DNA of 64,000 nucleotides from an uncultured Kordiimonas sp. (GCA_947492375.1 CANLMI010000005.1:19519-83518), one strand, 5' to 3'; counted from the stretch's first letter, positions 44,008 to 53,310 are shown. Translations and numbers: made by a program. Notes: generated from the sequence alone by a model not told the origin.

Positions 44008-44810
44008 ACCTATTACCGACAGAAAATATTTCCTCGTTATAGTTGTAAAAAAACGAAAATGAAAGATTAAAATTCGTCAATAATACGAATATGAGATTAC
44101 GTTAGCCTTGTTTATCTAACAATTGCGACATTAAACCCAAATATAAAGTTGTGATGAAAGCCACTCTGATTAGCAATATTTAACAATCTCGAAAATACTA
44201 TAAACCAATATAAATAATCGGTCCTTCATTGTTCAGTAAAGTTTCAACAAAATAAACGATAATAGTTGCTTCTATATAAAGAACAGCCCACTGATGGCAA
44301 ATATCGTTTGTTCAACATGGATCACAAAATAATCAGCAATATAAATCTAAGCTCAAGACTCATTAATTGAGATAGAAAGTGACTGACGCTACTTTATAAT
44401 GACTGCTGATTATTGAAAAGGATGAACGTTGCCAGGCAACAGTATTAGTAATAGTGTTGCACTAGACAGAATTAAGGCGACATGACAGGTACAGTCATAA
44501 TTTCTTCTCAAGCATATGTATTGCAGTTACAGCCATCTTATATCTCAATTAATGAGCCCTGAGCCTGGTAAGAGCCACAATTCATAACATTTAATATTTT
44601 GGGTAAATTTAAATAATATCCCCGATAAATATAATATAATCATTGCCTTACAAATATAGTGTAAGACAAATCAAATAAAAATACTCCATTAATTTCAGTA
44701 TTTAAAGCGGACAGACTCTCGCTCAAGAGCCTCCATTGTTTCCATACTTATCATAAATCGCTGTTTTATTGTAAAATTGAATGTTTCCAACTTTAAAAAA
44801 GGACTTCATT
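44008..44810. other. non-coding gap with inverted-repeat element
   Basis: About 800 bp without a credible gene. It contains the 214-bp element bounded by inverted repeats at 44351-44374 and 44541-44564, described separately. The remainder is AT-rich; the promoter of the acyl synthase gene must be in its last 200 bp. Confidence 0.5.
44351..44564. repeat. 214-bp element with 24-bp inverted ends (MITE-like)
   Basis: The ends are GCTCA AGA CTCATTAATTGAGATA (44351-44374) and its complement (44541-44564) with only the three middle bases unmatched. A second short palindrome GTTGCC-A-GGCAAC (44428-44440) lies near the middle. Size and ends resemble a miniature inverted-repeat element or a cruciform site. 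No target-site duplication is evident in the flanks, which argues against a recent transposition. Confidence 0.5.
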
Positions 44811-45401
44811 ATGCAATATCCTCAAAATGAGACTCACATCCAACAAACTATTTATAACGTTCGCTATGACGCTTACCTCGCAAGCCAGTCAATCAATGCA
44901 AATCAAAAAAGAACATTTATCGATGATTATGATGATCAACCTAATTGCATTTCACATATCGAATATATTGACGGTAAGCCCGCGGGTTCAATACGAGCCT
45001 GTATTTTTAACAAGGAAGATCCTTTCTGGACTATTCCCGCGCAAGAATTATTTGGTGAAGAAATCAAAAACGCCCTTGGAAGCGATTGTTCGTTGGTTGA
45101 ATCAAACAAGTTTGTCATTCATCCCAATTATCAAGGTAAGAGCATCGCTCTAAAGTTTAGGTTGCTAAAATTTGTATTTGATCACGCATTGAATATTGAT
45201 GCCAAATATCTGATTACTTCACCGCGGGCTACGCAATTAGATTTTTATGAAAATATACTCTTTCGTCAAATCTCCGGCGTAAAAAGATCGTTAGCCTTAA
45301 ACTTCGATATAGCCCTTATGGCCTGCGATCTTGATGCTGCGCGAAAACTGGTCAGATCAGACAAGCGTTACAAATTACTCAAACGTATGGGGCTGTGCTG
45401 A
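44811..45401 (+). CDS. FeeM-like N-acyl synthase (GNAT, autoinducer-synthase relative)
   Basis: 196 residues from the ATG at 44811 with AGGA seven nt upstream. The pattern VRYDAYLASQSINANQK, FIDDYDDQPN, GKPAGSIRACI, VESNKFVIHPNYQ, ITSPRATQLDFYENILF and a late LMACDLDAARKLV follows FeeM-type and LuxI-like GNAT enzymes, which join an acyl chain from acyl-ACP to an amino acid or homoserine lactone. The product is unknown. No LuxR regulator is next to it; a PrsK-like sensor kinase follows 116 bp later on the same strand. Confidence 0.7.
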   Translation: MQYPQNETHIQQTIYNVRYDAYLASQSINANQKRTFIDDYDDQPNCISHIEYIDGKPAGSIRACIFNKEDPFWTIPAQELFGEEIKNALGSDCSLVESNKFVIHPNYQGKSIALKFRLLKFVFDHALNIDAKYLITSPRATQLDFYENILFRQISGVKRSLALNFDIALMACDLDAARKLVRSDKRYKLLKRMGLC

Positions 45402-45517
45402 AGGCCAACACCAGTAGAATTTGAAATATATGTCAATACTTAATTAAAGGTTGATCAAGTACAACATATCGTAGATAGTCTTTGACGAATTAATGGGCAT
45501 TTAGTGAGTAGGTTGGC

Positions 45518-47563
45518 TTGATTGGATATCTGATAGTCGCAGCAATAGATTTTATTGTTGCGGCTTACGCTCTAATAATACTGAGAACAAAAACAAGCGC
45601 TGCATTTGCTGCGCTATGGATTGCATTTGGCATCTGGGAATTTAATTTATTCCTCGCCTCCTCCATAAGTGATGTTTCAACATTATCGATTTGGTTCCAC
45701 CCTCTCAGAGCCGGCATGTTCTTCATAGCCCCCTGTATTTTGACCTTTTTTTGTGTCGTTACCAAACAGCAAAATATTCGCTGGCTTAAAACAGTTACCT
45801 ATCTCTCGTTTGCAATAAGTACAATCTTGACTATTGCTGCCAGCAGTTTTGCACCAAGCAATTTAGTACCTGGTCAAATTGGATTTGAAACCGCGCCAGA
45901 CCTGATATCAACCATTCACGAAATCAATTTCATTGCAGCCTGTTTACTAACTATTGGTTTGACAGCTATAGCCTATAAAAATGCCATATATCGTGAAAAA
46001 CGGCGGATAAAATGGCTCCTCTTATCAGTGAGTATTGGATCAATATTCGGTATTTTAAGTTTCAATCAATCCAAACTTTTTGGAATGGCCGGTAACCTCA
46101 TCGGGCTTTCAACGATGCTATATGCAATCGTTCGCTTCCGGGTTAGCAATATCAGTTTTGTCTTATCCAATCTCAGCATAAAGTCCATTAGCGTCTTATT
46201 TCTCTTGAGCCTCTATCTTGCAATTGAATATATTCTAAGTAAATTTTCACTCTCTACTGCTGAAACAATAACCATAAAAATCGTTACAATCGTGGTATCA
46301 CTGGAATTATACGGCAGGATAAAAAACTTTCTTGTGGCCTTAAAAGATAAATATTTTTTCAAACAATATTATGACCTGAATTTTGTCACATGCACCATAA
46401 CTCAACTATTTGGACAATCGCATACATTTCGTGACCTGAAAGCAATCCTTGACGCAGCAATCATAGGCGTCGTCAAAGTAGAATCTTACCGGGTACACCT
46501 TGCTTCCAACGTATGTAACACCACTGCTGACCACAAGCTCTATGAAGTGAACCTGACCTCTTCCAGTCCACTCCATGAATGTCAATATACACCAACCGAA
46601 AACGATAATAGCTTAAGTCAATGGATGTCCAAACATACTGGACCGGTTATTTATGATGAAATACCTTGTGTCTTACGCGGGAAACTGGGTACATACGGCT
46701 CCAGTGCATTCGTGCCTGTTTTCCATGAAAATACACTTATCGCCATACTCGAATTGGGCCGTCCGATAAAATCAGAAGAATATAGTCATAATGATGTCAA
46801 ATTACTGACATGGTTATCCCACCAATTACCGCCCATTCTCATGAATACAATCAATCGAGAAGAGTTGACAAATAACCTGGATGAAGCAGAAAAAATTGTC
46901 TCACTGGTGGGACGTATCAATGAAGTAGGCCATGATATTAAAACCCCTTTGCTCAATATCGAAGCGGTTGTTCAATCCAGAGATTTGTTTGACTGTGGTG
47001 AAGCCGATCAAATGATCATTGAACAAGTACGTAAAGCAAATACACTTGTCTCAACAATGACCAAAATGCTTAAAGGCAGGCAAAAAGACGAATTGCAATC
47101 CTTCGACCTCAACGCTGTAATAGAATGTGTAGCCAACAGCTTTCCAACCTACCGGTCAATCATGAATGTATCTCTCGATAATACGCTACCGTCTGTTTTC
47201 GGGTACGAACGTGAGATTGAAATGGTTATTTCAAATCTGATCAAAAATGCAATTGAGGCCAAATCGTCGTTCGACCCAAAAATAACGATCAAAAGCTGGC
47301 AATCTTCTGAAAATGAAACGGTTTATGTTTCCATCCATGACAATGGTATGGGAATAGCAGAACACAGGCTCAATACCCTCTTTGAGCGCAAACAAACGAC
47401 CAAAGCACACACGGGTGGTTCAGGTCTTGGCCTTTCCGTTGTAAAGCGCATTATTTTCGAACACGGCGGTAACGTTTCGGTAAAAAGTGAAGAAGGAAAT
47501 GGAGCAACTTTCGAATTCTCGCTACCCACAGACATTGTCGCAAATGACAGAATGATAGGCTAA
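45518..47563 (+). CDS. membrane sensor histidine kinase, PrsK/7TM type
   Basis: 681 residues from a TTG start. Residues 1-250 contain about eight membrane helices of the 7TM histidine-kinase type; residues about 290-440 look like a GAF domain; then NEVGHDIKTPLLNIEAVV holds the phospho-accepting His, and the ATPase has N-box NLIKNAIEAKS, G1 DNGMGI and G2 GGSGLGLSV. The order and YFFKQYYDLNF linker resemble PrsK of PEP-CTERM/exosortase systems, but no exosortase or PrsR is adjacent. It may sense a hydrophobic signal made by the neighbouring acyl synthase; this is inference. Confidence 0.82.
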   Translation: MIGYLIVAAIDFIVAAYALIILRTKTSAAFAALWIAFGIWEFNLFLASSISDVSTLSIWFHPLRAGMFFIAPCILTFFCVVTKQQNIRWLKTVTYLSFAISTILTIAASSFAPSNLVPGQIGFETAPDLISTIHEINFIAACLLTIGLTAIAYKNAIYREKRRIKWLLLSVSIGSIFGILSFNQSKLFGMAGNLIGLSTMLYAIVRFRVSNISFVLSNLSIKSISVLFLLSLYLAIEYILSKFSLSTAETITIKIVTIVVSLELYGRIKNFLVALKDKYFFKQYYDLNFVTCTITQLFGQSHTFRDLKAILDAAIIGVVKVESYRVHLASNVCNTTADHKLYEVNLTSSSPLHECQYTPTENDNSLSQWMSKHTGPVIYDEIPCVLRGKLGTYGSSAFVPVFHENTLIAILELGRPIKSEEYSHNDVKLLTWLSHQLPPILMNTINREELTNNLDEAEKIVSLVGRINEVGHDIKTPLLNIEAVVQSRDLFDCGEADQMIIEQVRKANTLVSTMTKMLKGRQKDELQSFDLNAVIECVANSFPTYRSIMNVSLDNTLPSVFGYEREIEMVISNLIKNAIEAKSSFDPKITIKSWQSSENETVYVSIHDNGMGIAEHRLNTLFERKQTTKAHTGGSGLGLSVVKRIIFEHGGNVSVKSEEGNGATFEFSLPTDIVANDRMIG

Positions 47564-47586
47564 TCCGGACAAATAGAATTCAATAC

Positions 47587-48264
47587 CTAACAACTACCAG
47601 TCAGTTGAATATCTTCAACATCCCAGCTTACAAGTGCACCTTCTATCGTTGAGCTGTGCCGGCTAACTGTTCGGTGTTGTGAACATGTGCAATAATAGCC
47701 CGAAGCATCGACAAAAACCTCAATCTCGCATGGCTGGCCATCTTCCATACCATGCGAACATTGAGCAAAATCGACACAGTCCGATAACCTTGACTGATTT
47801 TTGAAAAGTTCACTTTTTACCGACCAGAAAGGCGTCACCTTCACGTCAAAGGTTTGGCCGAAAGCGCCAACCGGATTATTGTCTTTAAGGTAACATTGCC
47901 GAAGCGAGCGAAGGACATAATCGCTTTCAACAATTATAGCGGTTGGCCTCACAAGGCCTTCGTTTGTAACCGCAACCCCCGTGTTTGTTGGAAAGGGAAT
48001 TTCTGTTATCTCCATCACAGAATGATAACTAACAACCTCTTCGTTATCCGTATCATGTTTTCTGCCAACAAGTATAATTCTATCAGGATCTACCGCTTTA
48101 AAATTTTCGCCCTGTTGCTCAAAGATCGATCCATTTTCCAACCAAATAAGAGGCGGCACATCCGGGTGAGCCTTGGGCGCTTCAATTCCGCCCTCAATTT
48201 CCTTCAATAGAATCAAATTAACCTCAAGGCGCCATTGATATATAACAGGATACACAAGGCTCAT
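47587..48264 (-). CDS. hypothetical protein with C-terminal Cys cluster
   Basis: 225 residues, family not recognised. The N-terminal two-thirds are beta-rich and soluble (RIILVGRKHDTDNEEVVSYH). The end has six cysteines in DCVDFAQCSHGM, GQPCEIEVFVD, YYCTCSQH and a final SC, suggesting a zinc-binding or disulfide-bonded module. AAGG seven nt upstream supports the ATG. It is convergent with the kinase gene and 24 bp from it. Confidence 0.6.
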   Translation of the reverse strand: MSLVYPVIYQWRLEVNLILLKEIEGGIEAPKAHPDVPPLIWLENGSIFEQQGENFKAVDPDRIILVGRKHDTDNEEVVSYHSVMEITEIPFPTNTGVAVTNEGLVRPTAIIVESDYVLRSLRQCYLKDNNPVGAFGQTFDVKVTPFWSVKSELFKNQSRLSDCVDFAQCSHGMEDGQPCEIEVFVDASGYYCTCSQHRTVSRHSSTIEGALVSWDVEDIQLTGSC

Positions 48265-48371
48265 GTCGAAACCTTTAATGAAACATGCCGCGATTCACCC
48301 TTTGATATTTCCTCAAAAACTATCATCCCAAATCCTCACTCGCTAAATTCTTATTATGGCATTATCGATAA

Positions 48372-49001
48372 TTACTGGTCGGAATAATATAAAACCATCT
48401 GCTCTTCAGCTTCAGTCACTGCCAAGTCCCAATTATCCGCTTTTCCCTCAAAAATGCTGATACCAGTCTTCGTCTTGATAACACGCCAAAGGAAACAATC
48501 GGTTTCCTCAATTTGCAATGAAAACCCGGGCCAATCATCACGATCTATCATCATTGGAGAGGATACCTCTATTGTCGCGCTTAAAAACACTTCGCTTAAA
48601 ACACCAAGCGTTGCTACCAGAATTATGAACGCAATAGCAATCCCTGCCCGATCAACCGAGGTAAAAAGTTCGGTATCGCTAAATAACAACCGCTCCAAAA
48701 CGAGAAGTGTCATTATACAAATATAAACAGAGAGCGATGCACGATCCAAATTTTCTCTAAAATTTTTATAATCTTTGGATTGTTGCCAAATTTGGGGAAT
48801 ATACAAAGTGATTAATGTGCCCAACATGACAAAAATTAGTGCCATGAAAAAAATTTGGCGAAATAACGTACTCGTTAAATCAAGAAGAGAAATGAAAAAT
48901 AGAAGCTGACAGCAACTGACAACAAAAAAAGTAAGCATGGAAACAATCATAAGGCCGGAATATCGCGCAGAAAAATGCTGTCTCAAAGTCTCGTTTATCA
49001 C
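48372..49001 (-). CDS. membrane protein of unknown function
   Basis: 209 residues from a GTG start with AAGGAG eight nt upstream. Four membrane helices occupy about residues 17-40, 44-67, 88-105 and 120-142, followed by a soluble tail of 60 residues (RDDWPGFSLQIEETDCFLWR). No family recognised. It is downstream of the third copy of the shared palindromic motif (49112), about 110 bp before its start, so it may belong to the same regulon as that motif. Confidence 0.6.
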   Translation of the reverse strand: MINETLRQHFSARYSGLMIVSMLTFFVVSCCQLLFFISLLDLTSTLFRQIFFMALIFVMLGTLITLYIPQIWQQSKDYKNFRENLDRASLSVYICIMTLLVLERLLFSDTELFTSVDRAGIAIAFIILVATLGVLSEVFLSATIEVSSPMMIDRDDWPGFSLQIEETDCFLWRVIKTKTGISIFEGKADNWDLAVTEAEEQMVLYYSDQ

Positions 49002-49111
49002 GGCAAATGCTCCTTATGACGTTTCAATCAATCACATCTTATGTCTCCAACTTGTCCCCATGCTCAAAATCAAGTTCAATGACTGTAACAGGCTATTACC
49101 AATGCGGTAAG

Positions 49112-49126
49112 ATGGCATGCCACCTT
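49112..49126. promoter_or_regulatory. shared palindromic motif, copy 3
   Basis: ATGGCATGCCACCTT, the same core TGGCATGCCACC as the copies at 33558 and 38710 but with one change in each flank. It lies between the gene at 48372-49001 and the small gene at 49145-49318, upstream of the former. Confidence 0.4.
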
Positions 49127-49144
49127 CTCTAAAAATAAATGTCA

Positions 49145-49318
49145 TTATAACCTCTTTCGCCGAACATGTCCTCGCGTTTTATATCGATAGATAAGCCACG
49201 GTGTACAAACCGTCGTTGCTAACCAAGGCAAATCTGAATTAATAAACATATGAATAATTAATAGAATGAACGCCATATCAGCGATCAAAAGCGCAAATGT
49301 GAAAATATAATCTTTCAT
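49145..49318 (-). CDS. small membrane protein
   Basis: 57 residues from the ATG at 49318, chosen because GAGGAG lies eight nt upstream; the longer in-frame ORF has no such site. Two hydrophobic segments (FTFALLIADMAFILLIIHMF and LPWLATTVCTPWLIY) are followed by a very basic tail (RYKTRGHVRRKRL). No family recognised. Confidence 0.5.
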   Translation of the reverse strand: MKDYIFTFALLIADMAFILLIIHMFINSDLPWLATTVCTPWLIYRYKTRGHVRRKRL

Positions 49319-49422
49319 CAAACCAGCTCCTCGATCTGAACCGGAATGAATATAATGGTTAATATTTAATAAATAATAATAAATTGAATCATATTTTAAT
49401 AAATATGAACAAAATTGTTCCC

Positions 49423-50496
49423 TCAAGGTTTGACATCTTTTTCATCCGCTTCATTCGTGCCTTTTTTATGTCGGCGGACGTAATTATGAAACCCTGCGGC
49501 ACCTCCAGCAACACTGCCAATCATAAGCCCTGCATCCGTCGCTCCCGATACATTCAAAAGTGTCCCTGCAAACTCAACGGTTTTATAAGCGGCAAAAGCA
49601 ACCGGACCTGCAACACTCAACTCTCTGCCAGTTTTTCCCAGAACGTAGAAAAAATCACTGGCGACCTTTTCTGCTCTGCGGGCAAAACCCTCAAGCTGAT
49701 CCTCTTTAATTTTGGCAGTTTCAGCAAGAGTGATTAAATCATCAAGTTCCAAACGTAATTCCTTGAGCGCAGTCATTAGATCAGACGGCATACTGCCCTC
49801 AAAACTTTCCAATTCCTCCGGGGGCCTGTTATGATTACGCAGCTCAAATTCAGCAATCCAACGATCAATCGCCGTCGAAAGTTCAGGCCCTTGTTGCCGT
49901 AAAAATTGGATCTTGGCTTTAAAGTTGCGCTCAGGCCCCCAATGACGACTATCGATCTCATTCGGGTTATCTTCTTTCAGAACATTATTCAAATCATATG
50001 AATTATCAGATAAATAATCATTATTTAAAATAACCCGACTAGCCTCTGAACTATCCGGAAACTCTCGAAATGGTTTTTGAAAAAGGCCTTTAAGGCTCAA
50101 CAGTATCGTTTTCTCATATCTTTCAAAAAAAATAGAGGCAGGTTTTCTTATAGCTTCTTTCCAAAAACCATCATCACACTTTTCTATAGTTTGTAACTCC
50201 ATATATGGTGACAAAAAATCAGAACCAATAGTTATTTGTGCTGAACTGTAAAAAATTCTGCCAACCCCAAAATAAGTTAACTTTTTAGCAACAGCCTCCA
50301 ACTCATTTTGATTTACAAATAGCAAATAGCCCGCATCTGATAGGTAGAAGTAATCAAAGGTAACTAATTCTCTCTTTGCCGGAGCAGGTAAATGAGGGTA
50401 TAATAAAGTGGAAATGCGTTTAACTGTTTGAGCAGGGACCTTGATTAAACCCTCTTTATCATAGATACATTTCACAATTTCCAGGGGTTCAAACAT
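49423..50496 (-). CDS. hypothetical protein with C-terminal hydrophobic segments
   Basis: 357 residues, not recognised. Residues 1-110 form a mixed fold (TFDYFYLSDAGYLLFVNQNE), 190-290 are helical and charged (LRLELDDLITLAETAKIKED), and 295-340 contain two Gly/Ala-rich hydrophobic stretches (GPVAFAAYKTVEFAGTLLNV, DAGLMIGSVAGGAAGF) that could insert in a membrane. It ends in a Lys/Glu tail. AAGGAAGA precedes the ATG. The architecture, long soluble part then hydrophobic end, is seen in some defence effectors, but nothing specific supports that. Confidence 0.6.
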   Translation of the reverse strand: MFEPLEIVKCIYDKEGLIKVPAQTVKRISTLLYPHLPAPAKRELVTFDYFYLSDAGYLLFVNQNELEAVAKKLTYFGVGRIFYSSAQITIGSDFLSPYMELQTIEKCDDGFWKEAIRKPASIFFERYEKTILLSLKGLFQKPFREFPDSSEASRVILNNDYLSDNSYDLNNVLKEDNPNEIDSRHWGPERNFKAKIQFLRQQGPELSTAIDRWIAEFELRNHNRPPEELESFEGSMPSDLMTALKELRLELDDLITLAETAKIKEDQLEGFARRAEKVASDFFYVLGKTGRELSVAGPVAFAAYKTVEFAGTLLNVSGATDAGLMIGSVAGGAAGFHNYVRRHKKGTNEADEKDVKP

Positions 50497-50897
50497 TCTT
50501 CCTTGCCTTTTTTTTAGACATCTCTATGTCAGGTAAAAATTATAAATCAAAAAACCAATTCAACCAAATTTCACAAAGCCTAAAGAAAATCAATAATGGT
50601 AGATATGCTTGTATGAATTTTAAATATAACTGTGTGATTATACTGATAGCAGACAGTGAATAAACCCTACCGAATTTTACCCTTAAATACTATTTTGGAG
50701 AGCATGAACCCGCCTAACGCTCGTTACAGGACGGCCTAAAGGCCGCGCCCGGTCTTTCCGCTGTCAGCCCGCGCCCGGCCAAGGCCCTCTTTCTGTGCCT
50801 CCCTAGCGGTTTCACGCTTTTATTTTAGGTTTCTCCCGTGCTGAAGGCGCCCTTTCTTGCCCTCGCCAGGTGGCAACCATCTTCCACCCTCTGCGAC

Positions 50898-50940
50898 GTG
50901 CTATCAAGGGTGCGCAGGCCCTACAGGCCCTTGACAGCAC
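50898..50940. repeat. inverted repeat in GC-rich block
   Basis: GTGCTATCAAGGG (50898-50910) and CCCTTGACAGCAC (50928-50940) pair at 12 of 13 positions; the loop itself contains AGGCCCT and AGGCCC repeats. It could form a strong RNA or DNA hairpin. Confidence 0.5.
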
Positions 50941-51117
50941 GCCGCGCCGGGGGTTTTTCCTGCCACCATGACCCGCCGAGGGAGTGTGGCAAGATGTTAT
51001 TCCTAACGGTATGCGCAGGACGTTCCCATGCCACCACGCTGCCATCTGCCACCCGTCATCCGCATACGCCTAATTCAAATCGCCAATACCGGATTATCCA
51101 GTGCTCCAAATAAAGCC

Positions 51118-51145
51118 TTGTCAGAGCGTAATTTTTTAATAAATG
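51118..51145 (+). promoter_or_regulatory. candidate promoter of the ParB-like operon
   Basis: TTGTCA (51118-51123), a 16-bp spacer and TAAATG (51140-51145) make a weak sigma70-type promoter on the plus strand. Its -10 runs directly into the SOS box at 51145, so LexA bound there would cover it. Confidence 0.45.
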
Positions 51146-51159
51146 TTCTATCTTTGTTC
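51145..51159 (+). promoter_or_regulatory. LexA (SOS) box upstream of the ParB-like gene
   Basis: GTTC TATCTTT GTTC: an exact GTTC-N7-GTTC direct repeat, identical in form to the box before umuD. It lies about 100 bp upstream of the ParB-like ATG with no gene between. It implies that the ParB-like gene, and perhaps the genes after it, are under SOS control. Confidence 0.75.
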
Positions 51160-51257
51160 TTGTATTTTTCCGCCTTTTTTGGTACATTTTTATAGTTGAA
51201 ACAAGGACTTAGCCAAGTTTCTACTTTTCCTCAATCGCACAAACCAAGGAAAATACC

Positions 51258-53279
51258 ATGACGAAAATAAAAACAAAATCGGCAAAGACACCCGCCAAAA
51301 AAACCACAAAACCTCAAAAGCCTGCGGCCCAAAAAACCCCTCTCCAAAAAAAGCAAGCGACACAATCCGGCAAGCAACCCTTCGTAATGGCAACCCAAAG
51401 CGCTATTATGGCAGGAACGGTTGCGCTCATTGCCCTCAAGGATATCAAGCCTGCAACAGATAATATTCGAACCAATCTGGAAGGTATCGAAACCCTCGCG
51501 ATCAGTATTTATGAAACAGGCCTCCAACAAGCGCTTACCGTCCGACAAGAAGGAAAAATATTCCGTGTCCTAATGGGGTCACGCCGACTTGCAGCCCTCA
51601 CCTATCTTATTGATAATCACTATATTGATACCAACTATCAGGTGCCCTGTATCATTAACGCAAACGATACCACTATCGTTGAAGAATGCCAGTTAGCAGA
51701 AAACCTCCTGCGACAGGCTCTTTCCCCCATCGATGAAATGGAAGCCTTTAAATCTGTTATGGATAATGAGCAAGCAGATATTGAAGCGGTCGCAAGGCGT
51801 TTCGGTGTGACCGTTCGCCATGTCAAACAGCGCCTCAAACTCACTGAATGCGCGCCCATTATCTGTGATACCCTCAAAGCAGGCACGATCAGCCTTGATG
51901 TGGCACTCGCCTTCACAGCAAACGCAGATCATGAGCGTCAATCAACCGTATTCGACCAAGTGAAACACCATCATCAAATCAATCCAAATAATGTCATCCG
52001 CCTGCTTCGCTCAGGTAGCTATAATGGCTCGGGCGCCCTCGCTAAATATGTTGGCCGTAAAGCCTATGAAGCCAAAGGGGGGCTTGTAAGCGACGATCTC
52101 TTTGCTGACGATGTGATTTTTGAAGACGGTGAACTTTTGGAAGCACTGGCTAAAGCCAAACTCGCCGCCTACGGTAATGAAATTGCTGAAAGCGAAGGTT
52201 GGTCACGCGCAGAAGTCAAGCTCAATAATAGCTCAATCTATTGTATGGAGCGGCTCATATTGCCGACCGAGAACAGGGAACCCACCGAGGATGAAAAAAA
52301 GGAAATGGAAGCCCTGAAAGCCAAGATGGAAGCTTTGGAAGTCAAAGAGGGAGAAAATGAAGATGCCGTTTGGGAAGAACACGGCAAGCTTGAAGCTGAA
52401 TATGAAGCCATTGAGGAAAACCTGACCTATTATAAACCTGAACATAAAGAATGGGGAACAGTGGTTGTCTCACTTGATAATACTGGTAAACCAGAGGTCA
52501 CAACTGGCTTTGTCGTCGGCGATGACGTAAAAGCCTATAAGCAAAGCCAAAACCTGAAAGCACGTAAAAATAATGACAAGCCAGCGGATAAAGGCCTCAA
52601 TGCGAAATTGGTGACCGATCTGACAGCCGAACGCTCGCGCGCGCTCCAGCTTGGTTTCATTCAAAACCCCAAAATGGCACAGGACTTTGCCCTGTTTATG
52701 ATCGCTATCAGGATAGAACATGTCTATTCCCTAATCCTGAGCTTCAACCCCGCAACGCCAGAAATCTACACCTCAGAAGAATATAATCCGGGGGCCTTGA
52801 AGGCAATCACCAGTAGCCGCGAAACACTCAATCTGTCATGGGTGAAAAAATCCAATCTGTTTGAACAGTTTCTTGCGTTCCAGAAACTCAAAACAGACGA
52901 GAAAAACGCCCTGATTGCCTATGCAATCTCCGCCCATTTCAAAAGCACCGAAAATTGGGTCAAGGATGGCTGTGACAGTGATCATTTTGCCCAACTTCTC
53001 GGCGTCAATCTGCGTGATAGCTTTACCCCTGACGCCAGTTTCTTCAAACGCTTAACCAAAGCCCAACTTCTTTCAGTCGCAGACGAATTAGGCGGTAGCC
53101 TCAAGCAGGATATCGCTGATCTCAAAAAGTCTGAAATTGTCGAAGCCATCAACGCTGTCTTTGATGGGTCGTGTGATAGCTACGGTAAAGAGCCTATAGA
53201 AGCGGCAAAAACGTGGCTACCGAAAGGAATGGCCTTTCCAGCCCCGATTAACGAGGAAAATGCGCAACTAGCGGCATAA
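51258..53279 (+). CDS. large ParB-like protein of the accessory module
   Basis: 673 residues; AAGGA seven nt before the ATG. A Lys/Ala/Pro-rich tail (residues 1-45) is followed by a ParB N-terminal domain with IALKDIKPATDNIRTNLEGI, VLMGSRRLAAL (the CTP-binding GERR-like box), ECQLAENLLRQALSPIDEM and an HTH region VARRFGVTVRHVKQRLKLTE. The remaining 450 residues are a long, acidic, partly coiled extension not found in partition ParBs. Since a separate parA/RHH pair exists, this is more likely an accessory or regulatory ParB of the kind common on alphaproteobacterial plasmids next to MoxR/VWA and methyltransferase genes. Confidence 0.85.
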   Translation: MTKIKTKSAKTPAKKTTKPQKPAAQKTPLQKKQATQSGKQPFVMATQSAIMAGTVALIALKDIKPATDNIRTNLEGIETLAISIYETGLQQALTVRQEGKIFRVLMGSRRLAALTYLIDNHYIDTNYQVPCIINANDTTIVEECQLAENLLRQALSPIDEMEAFKSVMDNEQADIEAVARRFGVTVRHVKQRLKLTECAPIICDTLKAGTISLDVALAFTANADHERQSTVFDQVKHHHQINPNNVIRLLRSGSYNGSGALAKYVGRKAYEAKGGLVSDDLFADDVIFEDGELLEALAKAKLAAYGNEIAESEGWSRAEVKLNNSSIYCMERLILPTENREPTEDEKKEMEALKAKMEALEVKEGENEDAVWEEHGKLEAEYEAIEENLTYYKPEHKEWGTVVVSLDNTGKPEVTTGFVVGDDVKAYKQSQNLKARKNNDKPADKGLNAKLVTDLTAERSRALQLGFIQNPKMAQDFALFMIAIRIEHVYSLILSFNPATPEIYTSEEYNPGALKAITSSRETLNLSWVKKSNLFEQFLAFQKLKTDEKNALIAYAISAHFKSTENWVKDGCDSDHFAQLLGVNLRDSFTPDASFFKRLTKAQLLSVADELGGSLKQDIADLKKSEIVEAINAVFDGSCDSYGKEPIEAAKTWLPKGMAFPAPINEENAQLAA

Positions 53280-53310
53280 CCAATTCTTAGACACCTTTGC
53301 GTGGTGCCTA

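Larger units (their letters stand above)
50497..51257. other. non-coding gap with GC-rich block upstream of the ParB-like gene
   Basis: About 760 bp. The first 200 bp are AT-rich like the rest of the plasmid, 50705-51070 is strikingly GC-rich, and the last 180 bp are AT-rich again and carry a promoter and SOS box. The GC block includes GGCCTAAAGGCC near 50734 and the larger inverted repeat at 50898-50940. Short ORFs on both strands here lack ribosome binding sites and family signals and are not called. The block may be an imported regulatory or transfer-origin segment. Confidence 0.5.

Noticed and set aside
50812..51113. ORFs on both strands in the GC-rich block
   Set aside because: Both are low-complexity by-products of GC-rich DNA, overlap each other and have no ribosome binding site.
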